Part shown: in pieces, positions 47,577-56,827 of the stretch
Layout: each line of letters begins with the position of its first letter
How positions within the stretch are numbered: the stretch's first letter is position 1
Origin: Nymphaea colorata
Taxonomy: Eukaryota; Streptophyta; Magnoliopsida; Nymphaeales; Nymphaeaceae
Assembly: GCF_008831285.2 (NCBI RefSeq)
Contig: NC_045139.1
Span: 21,372,412 to 21,436,411 of the forward strand
Length of the DNA stretch: 64,000 nucleotides
Direction: 5' to 3'
Translations under genes and position numbers: made by a program
Notes under the pieces: generated by a model
The model's input: only the letters and a program-made list of their open reading frames with translations
The model's database searches: none
What the model was told of the DNA's origin: nothing

Positions 47577-48660
47577 TCATTGCAAGCTTCGCAACTCCTT
47601 GATATTGGTAGGTGGTGGCATATCGATTATTGCCTTGGCTTTTGTAAGATCCATTTCAATTCCCTTCTTACTGACCATGAAACCCAACAGTTTGCCTGAC
47701 TCAACCCCAAACACACATTTTTGAGGATTCAGGCGAAGCTTGTACTGTAAAAGCCTCTCGAATACTTGGGCAAGAGTTTCAATGTGATCTTCTCTTGTCT
47801 TGGATTTGATCAATATGTCATCGATATATGCATCCATGATTTTATGCATCTGGTCATGGAAGATGGCGGCCATGACTCTTTGATAGGTTGCTCCAGCATT
47901 CTTCAACCCAAATGGCATTACCGTGTAACAAAAAGTACCCCATGGTGTAGTAAAAGCAGACTTAGGTTGATCTTTGACTGCTAATTTGATTTGATTATAT
48001 CCTGAATATCCATCCATGAAAGAAAACATTGCATGGCCTGCAGTACTGTCTACCAATAGATCAATGTTTGGAAGAGGATAATCATCCTTCGGTGTGGCTT
48101 TGTTCAAGTCTCGAAAGTCGATGCACAACCTAACTTTGCCATTTTTCTTGGGGACCACCACGATGTTCGCCAACCATTCGGGGTAATCGATGGCACGAAT
48201 GAATTTTGCCTTTAGCAAGTCCTCTAGTCCTTCTTTTACAGGGCCTTCTAGTCGAGGGTCAAGCTTGTGCAATTTTTGCTTAATCGGCTTGCAATTAGGA
48301 TTTAAGGGCAAACGATGTTCAATCAATTGGGGGTCTAAGCCTGGCATATCTTCATAAGTCCAAGCAAAAGCTTCTTGGTTACTTATAAGAAAGTCCACCA
48401 ATCTTTTCTTCTCATTCGCTGACAAACTGGTGCCAATTTGAAGAATTTTAGGATCTTCACTGGTTCCAATATTAATTTCTTCAATTGGATCATTCACCAA
48501 AGATGAGGGATGTTCTTGTTTCTGAATCTGAGTGAATTCTGGTAATTCTGACTCGGGTATTGCCATAGGTTCCATTTCACCGACTGCTTGTTCGATAAAT
48601 GCTTTATGGGGGGACTTTCGTGGAAAAAGAATAAACTGAGACATATTGAGTTCCGACATC
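47577..48660 (-). CDS. Reverse transcriptase (Ogre/Tat copy A)
   Basis: The frame is uninterrupted from the likely splice acceptor (TTTACAG before 48660) or from an upstream ATG (48725). Conserved RT blocks appear in order: AFAWTYEDMPGLDPQLIEHR, LLKAKFIRAIDYPEWLANIV, VPKKNGKVRLCIDFRDLNKA, FSFMDGYSGYNQIKL (first catalytic Asp), TTPWGTFCYTVMPFGLKNAG, AYIDDILIKS (YIDD, catalytic pair), and GKLLGFMVSKKGIE of the thumb. It ends at a TGA (47577-47579) in LQ-RIQSIRRF, where Gly is usual; the following RNase H is in the same frame. It would make the element's cDNA. Confidence 0.93.
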
Positions 48661-48850
48661 CTGTAAAGAGGATAAAGGAAAGAGTTGGACGAAATTGACA
48701 ACAAAAAAATTACTTGCATTTGCATATATATAAAAAAAAAAGTTCTTAGTTCATAGAATGGGTTCTCTCATGAGACGAGACAAAAAGATGTTCAAAATTA
48801 CAAAATTCATGGGAGGATTTTGAAACAAAAGTGAATACTATGAGCCCCCA
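48661..48850 (-). other. Probable intron between protease and RT (acceptor seen)
   Basis: The minus strand here is T-rich and ends CAACTCTTTCC...CCTCTTTACAG before GATGTCGG, a strong polypyrimidine tract with AG acceptor. Ogre elements carry an intron at exactly this place. The donor cannot be fixed: candidates are GTATTC (about 48841) and GTAATT (about 48808). Confidence 0.5.
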
Positions 48851-48859
48851 AGATCTTCT

Positions 48860-49597
48860 TCAAATTCCTTCATGATATCCCAGTCCTCTCATGTTCATCT
48901 GAAAAGATATGCTAATTGGTTGCAAGATGTCATCTTCATTTTTTCCAAGACCAGTGAATGGACGGTAGCCACCTTTCAGAAACAACTGAAAACCCTTGGG
49001 GTTTTTCATGAAATGAACATACAATAGGTGTTCTTGGTAACTTGCACGATTGCTTGAAATAGCATAAGCATTCCCGGATGGTTCCTCTATCTCCATGTTC
49101 TGCATCCATTCTTCCAAAGGTCTGTCCTTTGTTGTTCTTATGCTCGGTACATCTACCGGATCCATTGGCCTAGGGAGCATAGGTTGCATCAACCTCTTGA
49201 CCGGATCCTCAGCACGGACAGTGATGACTGATGGACCAAAATTCCATTTTAGGCATTGATGAAGAGTGGATGGGATCGCTCGTACTTGATGGATCCAAGG
49301 TCGTCCCAAAAGCAGGTTGTATGATGGTGGTACGTCTACCACATGAAATACAATGCAATGGCTAGTATTTTCAATAATCACATTCATGTCGAGGGTACCT
49401 TTGCTGTTCATGCCTCGGCCATCGTATCCGTAGATCTTGGTATTATCAGAACGATATTCGTTTTCATGAAACCCCAATGTTTTAGCCGTGAGATCAGGAC
49501 AAATATTCAAACCACTTCCTCCATCAATCAAAACATGTGGCACCGTCATCCCATTGACCTGAACAACGATGTAAAGAGCATCTTCATGGAAATATCC
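48860..49597 (-). CDS. Aspartic protease region (Ogre/Tat copy A)
   Basis: Active-site block MTVPHVLIDGGSGLNICPD (about 49490-49549); the flap region includes YGYDGRGMNSKGTLDMNVII and the closing YNLLLGRPWIHQ (about 49280), the usual ILGR-type motif. Reading starts just after a TGA (49598-49600) that ends gag; sequence upstream of the first Met (GYFHEDALYIVVQVNG) is still protease-like, so gag and protease were probably one frame. The remaining 120 residues (VKRLMQPMLPRPMD, FMKNPKGFQLFLKGGYRPF) form the protease-RT connector found in Tat elements. It would cut the gag-pol precursor. Confidence 0.85.
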   Translation of the reverse strand, partial: GYFHEDALYIVVQVNGMTVPHVLIDGGSGLNICPDLTAKTLGFHENEYRSDNTKIYGYDGRGMNSKGTLDMNVIIENTSHCIVFHVVDVPPSYNLLLGRPWIHQVRAIPSTLHQCLKWNFGPSVITVRAEDPVKRLMQPMLPRPMDPVDVPSIRTTKDRPLEEWMQNMEIEEPSGNAYAISSNRASYQEHLLYVHFMKNPKGFQLFLKGGYRPFTGLGKNEDDILQPISISFQMNMRGLGYHEGI

Positions 49598-51625
49598 TCA
49601 TTTTGAGAGGTCTTTTTCTGAGAAGGTAATTGACTGATTTTTAGAAGCTTGAATCGAGTCTCCCTCATCCATACGCTCTTTCAAGGGGAGAACGTCCAAA
49701 TAGCATGGATCTTCATCTGAGGAGTCATTTGATGATTCGTCGCCTTGTAAGATAAAAGTCTTTGGAATCATAGGAAGTTTCTTGGGCAAACTTTCTATCC
49801 TGCCTTTCATCATAGCAATGAAATCTAGAGGTTCCTTACCTTGGTCTACCACCATGATTTTGTGTGAGCTGCTCCCAATATAAGGTCGAATGTGCTCTTG
49901 TGGATGGTACGGAAGTGGAGTGACTGTAGTGATCATGGCTACTACCGTCTTTCCGTGGTCAGGGAATGGATTCCTTAGTATCTCAGGGGTACTATCATCA
50001 CAAATCTTGAGATCTTTGTTGATGAAGTCTTGAATAATATTTTTGAGAACAAAACAATCCTCAGTGTCATGACCAGGGGTACGATGAAACTTGCACAGTT
50101 TTTCTTTATTTCCTCCCATCATTTTCGGAGGCTCTGACACTTTTGGCAAGACGATAGTTCCTTTGGCGAGAAGGTATTCCAGGATCTTCTCCCGAGACTG
50201 GCTCAGAGGAGTGAATTTTCGGTCGTAGCTCCAACCTGGGTGTTTGTTCTTCCTTTCATCGTCGCCTTTGAGAAACTGTGTGTTCTTCTTGAAACTAACT
50301 CCCTTGTCATGCTTGTAGTTATTATCATGGTCCTTTCTAATGCCAGCATTGGCTATGAATTGTGCAGGCAGTTGTGTCCTTCCTCCTTTCTTTCCATCTT
50401 CTTTGTACTTAGGAGCAATAATTCCATCAAAATCTCCTTCCTCAATCCCTTCTTCTATCGAGTTTGCTTGTTCAATTAACTCAGCAAAGGTTTTGATCGG
50501 GGCATTGCGGATGAGACTTTTCAAGGGTTGGGCAAGATTTTTCCTAATGAGTGACAAGGCTTGTGTCTCAGAAATGGGCTCCTTCATCTTATTGCATTGC
50601 ATTCTCCATTTTTGGATGAATTCTCGAGTCTTTTCTCCCTGTTTCTGACGAAGACTGCAAATGGTACTGAGGGTTGGAGCCATGGGAGCATTTTGTTCAA
50701 ATCTTTCAACAAACATGTTAATCAACTTGTCAAACTCCTTCAGCTCGATTGGATTGATATTTTCTTTATACCATTGTGCGGCAATGCCTTCAAGACTTCT
50801 TGGAAAATATCGGAACAAAGCTCTGTTATTTGTTCGAATTTTGTAGCAATCATTGAAAAAGGTTGAAAGATGAACGTGTGGACAGGTGGTTCCATCATAT
50901 CTGATGAATTCTCTGGGCAAGCCTTTCACGTCTTCGTCTCCTTCAATGCCAAGGTAGTAGTCCTCACATGAGTATGAACGTTTCCCCTTCTCCCTAAGCT
51001 CAAGATTGTTCATTCTTTTCTCCATTTCGTAGAATCTGCGCTTAGTCGGACTTTCATCATCACTTGATTCGACCAATTCTGGCCTGGTCTTTTTCTTTTT
51101 GCCCTTGATCTCCTTTACTTTTTCTTCAGAACTCTCACCGTCTGAGTTGCTGCTAGTGATGTATTTCTTTGTCTTTTTTACTTTCTTGGTAGGTTTTCTC
51201 TTCCTTTTGGGCTTCTCTTCCGAACTTTCAGTGGTGATAGGACTGGGTGAGCTGTTTTCTATCATAACATCTTTTTCCTTTTTATTTTTCTTTGTTGTCT
51301 TTTTCTTTTTGAGAGAAGACAGTTCGGGTTTTTCTTCCTTACTAGTTGTCGAATCTGAACTCAAATGGTCTTCATCCTGATTTTCAACAAAAGACTTGTT
51401 TTTCTTCTTTCTTTTCTGCTTGGCAGTCTTTTCATTATCCGTCTCTGGAGTAACCATCAAAGCCTTTTGCTCTTCTTGCTCCTTCATAAATTGCTCCATG
51501 AACAAACGGAACATATAGTAAGCTTCTGGCTCGATTGCTGGGAGGCCAAGTGTTTCTGGACGGAGTTCAGAGGATGAAGCCTCGTTTTGAGGAGTCTACT
51601 TAGCTTGCGATCTAGTTTCAACCAT
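49598..51625 (-). CDS. Gag (Ogre/Tat copy A)
   Basis: The longest frame of the window: 638 residues from 51514. A better start is ATG at 51625, giving MVETRSQAK, a classic Ty3 gag opening, but a TAG (51596-51598) follows after nine codons. Lys/Ser/Glu-rich, probably disordered residues 1-160 precede a helix (MEKRMNNLEL). The capsid domain (about 200-365) has FIRYDGTTCPHVHLSTFF, EGIAAQWYKE, FDKLINMFVERFEQ, SLRQKQGEKTREFIQKWR and FAELIEQANSIEEG. A single zinc motif CKFHRTPGHDTEDC lies near residue 480, in the form used by Tat gags. It forms the virus-like particle in the cytoplasm. Confidence 0.9.
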
Positions 51626-51795
51626 CTTGTTGGCTTTCAAGTATTCACCTTATGACATAAGAAAATAGAGTTATTGGATGGAAATGATGACAAAATGAAG
51701 GTTCATATTGCATTACAAGTTTTAAAAGTTACATCCATAGATACTAATAAAGATGACAACGACAGAAGGAATACAAAGTTGACAACATAAAACTT

Positions 51796-53015
51796 TTAGG
51801 GAAGGATGGATGGTGGTCGGTTGGCATCCCACCACTCAGCATATTCCTTCTTCACCACTGGGCATATGAACCAAGTGTATGATATTTGTGTCTTCCATTC
51901 TTGTCGAGCTACTGCAAACAATGCCGTCCATTGAGGAGAACTAATGTCAAATTCAGGAATAGCTCCAATTGGTGCATGCACAGAGACCATCTTCTGCCTT
52001 TGAGAGAACTGTCTCATACATCTATCAGCACAATAATCAACTATGAAGTAAGGGCCCAAGAGTGTGGTACGCCCATGATGATGGTGAGTGTATCGAGGTA
52101 GGCTCTGCCGACGATCACAATAATCCCAAATGATCTCTCCTTCATTCAATTGCTCGATCAAACGACGGTATTGCTCCAAGGTTGTTAATGATCCATCAGT
52201 GTTTCTGAATAGACTGGCTTGGGGTCCCGCATGCTTGAGGAACCACAATTGTAAAGCATATGTGCATCCTTCTATGAAGTCGATATCTCCAATGGTAAAG
52301 CGAGTGAGTCCTCGGTAAAGGAAGCTAAAGCTGTCATTGCTACTGACAAGTGTCGGGTCCCTCTATGCCCCCATACTCGAAAAAGTTGGGCAATACGGAC
52401 ATCTAAAAGGTCACTTCCATTGGTAAAAAGGGCCACTCCTACTGTGCAGAGCATCATACAATGTTTAATTCTCCCTATGGCTTTTCGAGGTAGAGTAGAA
52501 GGTTCAACATAGGTTCCAAATTCTTCATACAAATTTTTCATGTTGATGCTTTGATTTTCATGGTTTTCTACTAAAGGCCAAGTTTTCCGTCCAGTAAAGT
52601 GAGCAATGAGGTCATTTGCATTGACCTTGGTTGGGTTCATAAGGAATTGTTTTTCCAATAGATCATTTGGGTCACAAGTTGGGGTAGGGAGGTCTAGTAT
52701 TTCGGCAAATTCATCTAGTAATATTGTCATTTCTCCCCATGGAAACCAAAAAGAGGAGGTCCTTGGGTTCCAACGCTCAGCGATTGCATGTACCAAATTT
52801 CCATTAACTGACTGCATTCCTCCAGCTGCCACTGTCTCTAGCCCACATTCTTCAAAGTAAGAAGGAAACATCTGAGAGAAGGTGGGATGCCAAGTCCGAT
52901 ACCATTCGGGAGCCAAAGGTTGAGACTCAAGAGAAATGTAGGTGGACCGTTCGGGACCTTCCCCAAAGAGGATGTGATCATAAGGGAATGTGACACCACG
53001 TTGGAAAGAATACAT
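51796..53015 (-). pseudogene. Ogre ORF1 upstream of gag (plant mobile domain / DUF7745-like), copy A
   Basis: Two overlapping frames, 53015-52272 and 52248-51796, are joined by a one-base deletion near 52330 (copy B has the extra base). Residues 1-90 hold LAPEWYRTWHPTFSQMFPSY; then WNPRTSSFWFPWGEMTILLD and EFAEILDLP, the layout of plant mobile domain/DUF7745 proteins (F-FP-GEMT-TL-E---IL-LP); later VRIAQLFRVWGHRGTRHLS, WFLKHAGPQASLF, DRCMRQFSQRQKMVSVHAP and a C-terminal KKEYAEWWDANRP. Copy A lacks the stop after FWFP seen in copy B, so only one lesion is visible. Family assignment is by motif layout and is not certain. The role in Ogre biology is unknown. Confidence 0.7.
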
Positions 53016-53048
53016 ATTGAATGATGACTCTAAAAGATAAAAATTGAA

Positions 53049-53303
53049 TTAGTGGAAAACATTGACTAGGTTGACAAAGACAATATGAGGTAGATGTGTG
53101 GAATGAGGTTGCAAATCATCACATAAGGTTTCACGCACATCAACATCTATCATGAAATAATATTCTTTTTTTTTTTTTTTTTTAGAAAATTGGGTATAGG
53201 AACCTAATTGAGATAATTTTGTGTCACGATAATCCGATATCAAGTTATGCTTATATACCTTAGCCAAATGGCTTAGTACGAGCATAGATTCTTCCTTAGG
53301 CAA
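53049..53303 (-). CDS. Small conserved ORF upstream of ORF1 (copy A)
   Basis: An 84-residue frame, MPKEESMLVLSHLAKVYKHN...NLVNVFH, conserved in copy B (44451-44690). It holds a poly-Lys run from an A/T homopolymer that varies between copies. It ends 33 bases before the ORF1 start. No known domain; it may be a leader peptide or an exon. Confidence 0.4.
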   Translation of the reverse strand: MPKEESMLVLSHLAKVYKHNLISDYRDTKLSQLGSYTQFSKKKKKKEYYFMIDVDVRETLCDDLQPHSTHLPHIVFVNLVNVFH

Positions 53304-53807
53304 CTAAGGGTAGAGTTCATCAACTTCTTCTTGATCACTCGTCGATATACCATAAATTACCACTCATGGTACTAACGAGGGGGCGTTCCCGCCCAAGGTG
53401 TGGTCTAGTTGTAAGGCTTAGTCTTATGCTACCGCCAAAGACCAAGCCCGGCAACATGATGACCGAGACAAATAGGTATGAGGAATTTTGAAATATGAGA
53501 AATCATATAAATTGAGTTGTCTCTAACACAATGTTGCCTAAGTTTGAAGATTAAAATAGAAGAGCAAACATGGCTTTCAAACAACTCCTAAATTGAGAAG
53601 GGTGGTATGTGATCATAAATATGTGTGAACATGATTGATCCTTCTCAATTAGTCCTATGTGCAAGAAAACATTCACAATTATCAAACAATGCAATGAAAT
53701 GCCAATGGGGTCGAGGCCAAAATAGGGGACATGCTTTATCATTGGCAATACATGAGACGTTCAAATTAGTGAAAATGCATCAATAATCATAGCCAAACGA
53801 TGACGGG

Positions 53808-53825
53808 TCCCATCACGGTCGCCAT
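53808..53825 (-). other. Primer-binding site (copy A)
   Basis: TGGCGACCGTGATGGGAC on the minus strand, two bases (GA) inside the LTR end at 53828. Identical to the site at 41477-41494, which fixes the LTR boundary in both copies. Confidence 0.72.
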
Positions 53826-56106
53826 CTGTTTGCATCCCAAAATTTTCATTGGTTTTGGAGTGCTCCAGAAAAATAAGGTTTTTGTTTTGAAAGAGGAAAG
53901 AAAGGGACTCGCCCGTCGGTACGAGGATCGACCATTCCCAGCGCCTTTAGTGGGGGTAATCAACCCAAGGACTATGTTTATCATTGATGCATTTTGTTTT
54001 AACTTAAACATCTTTTTGATTCTATATGCGGTGTAGAAAATATTGAAAGTTTGGAGTTTCAAACTTTTGAAAAGGTTCTTGAAGAATTGCTTGAAAAAGT
54101 GAAATGTTTTGAGGAAAAAGTGAAACTAGTAAATATCATTTGAAAAACTTGTGAAAACATTTTGAAATCACTTTAGTGTTCTCTTAACACTTTAAGTAGG
54201 TTTGAGATTTTGCTCTAATTCGGTTACCACCTAGCTAGAGCTCCATCCCTTCTTGCTTAAGTTCTTTTAGAGAGGTGCTTGTGATCATAAGTGAAATAAA
54301 GTGGGTGAGAATGCATGAATGCATTTACCCTATATGATTGAAAAAAAGTAAAACATTCCTACCACAACATTCATCTAATATCATTCCTACCACAACATAC
54401 ATCTAAGATTTCGTTGTTATAATTATTATATATAAGAAGGAAAAGTTTTTGAAAATGGATAGAGATTGTAGACCATCAAGCATGATTCCAATATTGGGTC
54501 GTTACTTGATTTGTGGTCTTATTGAAGTTGGTAAATAGAAAGTTCATGAGATGAGAATGTTAAGAAGAATACAAGAGATAAAACACTCTTATGAAAGGAA
54601 AGAGAGAGATATAGAGAAAGACATGCATACTTGTGTACATATCATCACATATAAAGAGAAAAAGATGTATTGATTCGAAGAGAAAGAGAGATTTTAGAGG
54701 AAAAGAAAAATATCATACGCATATATGGGTATGAGAAATGTTATAAGAGAAGATATTTGTCTTGAAAAGAGGAATAAATATTTGAAAGAGAGGAGATGGA
54801 ACACATGTACATACGTATTCATGCACATATGAAAATTTATAAAATAGAAAGTGAAAGCATAGAGAAAGAAAGATGGAGGTCATCATGTTGGCATAACTGT
54901 ATATAACATGTGTATACATCCATACCTTCACAAGATTAAAAAAAATCAAGGAACAACTTAAAATTACCAACTTCAAATTTAATGTGGGCCGGAGGGGAGC
55001 TTGGACTCATGCAAGAGTCTAAGCTAAGTCCCTAAGGCCATATTAGAAGGTTCTTTTTGAAAATGTTTTGGAAAATATGATTTATATAAGTATAGAATGT
55101 TATTATTTAGTTTGTTGTAAGGGATATATTTCTTCCACCGTTGGGTATGAAAGAAAACAAGCAACATAACGAAGCACTCGTTAGGGTTCCTAATGTGATG
55201 ATTAAGAAAGAATCTAGCGCAAAATGCCATGAAAATGCATATTAACATGTACATTTTCGTGAGGGTTTATCCCGGGTTGGACAAGTCCCAACCTCAAAAA
55301 TTAATATGAAAATAAAGAGTCCCCAAACCACACTCTCATTCCCGCCATACATTCACATGTAAGTAAAGAACCAAGCAATCATGCGTGCATAATTTATAGA
55401 TAACATTCAAGGAATGAAAGAAAGAAAGAGAATGATGGAAAAAACAAAGTTCAATTAGGAGGGAAGACATGATGTAACTATGAATTGATATACCACTTCA
55501 TCTTCTCATGTTCCCGATGGACTTGAGTATAGCCTCTTGACTCTAAAATAGAGATTGAGAGCTATCTCTTTTGGCCATGGAGAAATGAGGAAGAGAGGAA
55601 AATAAGAGGAAAAAAAAAAAAAAACAATAAGAATGTATTCATGAAAAGAAAGAACATGATTAAAATGAAAGATCATCTCATCTTTTCATGCTCCCGGTAC
55701 ACTTTGAGTATAGCCTCTTGTCTCTAAAAAGAGATTGAAAGCTACCTCCTTTGGCCATGGGGAGATGAAGATGAGAAAAAAAAATGAAAACAACAACAAC
55801 ACTATGTTTAAGAGAAAGAAATAACATAATAATAAGAACATTAATGAAAAGAAAGAAGAGAGAAATGAGAGAGATGAAGATTACATACCGCTAATGGGAA
55901 ATAACTTAAGGAAGATGAACACCTTCACTTGAAGATCCCCTTTTGAATGAAGCTCCAAAAGTGCTTGCTCTAAGTTGGAGAAGGAAATGAAAAGAGGAAG
56001 AGGGAGAGAGAGAGAGAGCTCAAGAGAAACTCTAAGTCTTCAAGTGAGAATACACTAGAGTTTCTCCCAATGACCAATCTTGCCCAAGAGGGGGGATATG
56101 GGGGGG

Positions 56107-56115
56107 TATTTATAG
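56107..56115 (-). promoter_or_regulatory. LTR TATA box (copy A)
   Basis: CTATAAATA on the minus strand, about 715 bases inside the LTR start and directly downstream of the minisatellite. Transcription would begin near 56075, giving a leader of over 2 kb before the primer site. Confidence 0.65.
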
Positions 56116-56156
56116 AGGATTTTGGAGCCAAAACCCAAAATTTGAATTTTTTGACC

Positions 56157-56640
56157 TAAAAAGACTAAAATCACCCTCCAAAAAGAGATTTTTTGGCCAA
56201 AAGGAAGGGCAAATCGGTCTTGTTTAAAAAAGACTAAAATCACCCTTTAAAAGAAGGTTTTTTGGTCAAAAGGAGGGGTAAATCGGTCTTGTTTGAAAAA
56301 GACTAAAATCACCCTCTAAAAGAAGGTTTTTTGGTCAAAAGAAGGGGCAAATCGGTCTTGTTTGAAAAAGACTAAAATCACCCTCTAAAGGAGGTTTTTT
56401 GGTCAAAAGGAGGGGCAAATCGGTCTTGTTTAAAAAAGACTAAAATCACCCTCTAAAAGAGGTTTTTTGGTCAAAAGGAGGGGCAAATCGGTCTTGTTTA
56501 AAAAAAGACTAAAATCACCCTCTAAAAGGAGGTTTTTTGGTCAAAAGGAGGGATAAATCGGTCTTGTTTAAAAAAAGACTAAAATCACCCTCTAAAAGAA
56601 GGTTTTTTGGTCAAAAGGAGGGGCAAATCGGTCTTAAATG
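56157..56640 (-). repeat. U3 minisatellite, 7 x 69 bp (copy A LTR)
   Basis: AGACTAAAATCACCCT recurs at about 56161, 56231, 56300, 56369, 56437, 56506 and 56576. Units carry AAGG-AGGGGCAAATCGGTC. It lies just upstream of the TATA box, where repeated enhancer boxes occur in other plant LTRs; a regulatory role is inference. Confidence 0.93.
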
Positions 56641-56827
56641 ATTGATTTGGATCTGAACTTGGGTTTTGGATCTAAAAGTAGTATTTTGGATTTAATTTGG
56701 ATCTGAGAGTTCTATTTTGGATTTAATTTGGATCTGAGAGTAGTATTTTGAAAATCTTGTGCCTAAATTTGAATTTCGCATTTGGATAAAACATCATAGT
56801 CCTTTAGAAAAATTTGGGGTGATTACA

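Larger units (their letters stand above)
45139..56827 (-). mobile_element. Ogre/Tat-type Ty3 LTR retrotransposon, nearly complete (copy A)
   Basis: Minus-strand order: 5' LTR (56827-53828), primer site, small ORF, ORF1, gag, protease, RT, RNase H, second (archaeal-type) RNase H, integrase, then the gap where the 3' LTR should be. The combination of a long LTR, an extra ORF before gag, dual RNase H and a possible intron between protease and RT is diagnostic of the Ogre branch of Tat elements. Catalytic residues are largely retained, but at least four in-frame stops and two frameshifts are present, so it is probably defective although young enough to be read easily. Confidence 0.9.
53828..56827 (-). 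mobile_element. 5' LTR of Ogre/Tat copy A, 3,000 bp
   Basis: On the minus strand it starts TGTAATCACCCC (56827) and ends GATGCAAACA (53828), with the canonical TG...CA termini, followed by the primer site. U3 (56827 to about 56080) holds a seven-unit minisatellite upstream of a TATA box; the rest is long, AT-rich leader with no ORF. The right flank begins ATTAC and belongs to a FAR1-like remnant. This does not match the flank of the other outer LTR (CATGT), so no 5-bp target duplication links the two outer ends. Confidence 0.88.

Noticed and set aside
50240-51380. Plus-strand hydrophobic frames that look like membrane proteins
   Set aside because: They are antisense shadows of the Lys/Glu-rich gag gene on the minus strand.
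38078-56827. Single giant terminal-inverted-repeat transposon (ends TGTAATCACCCC ... GGGGTGATTACA)
   Set aside because: The inverted ends are two LTRs in opposite orientation: each has a primer-binding site inside its CA end and the interior encodes Ty3 gag-pol, so a DNA transposon is not needed to explain them.
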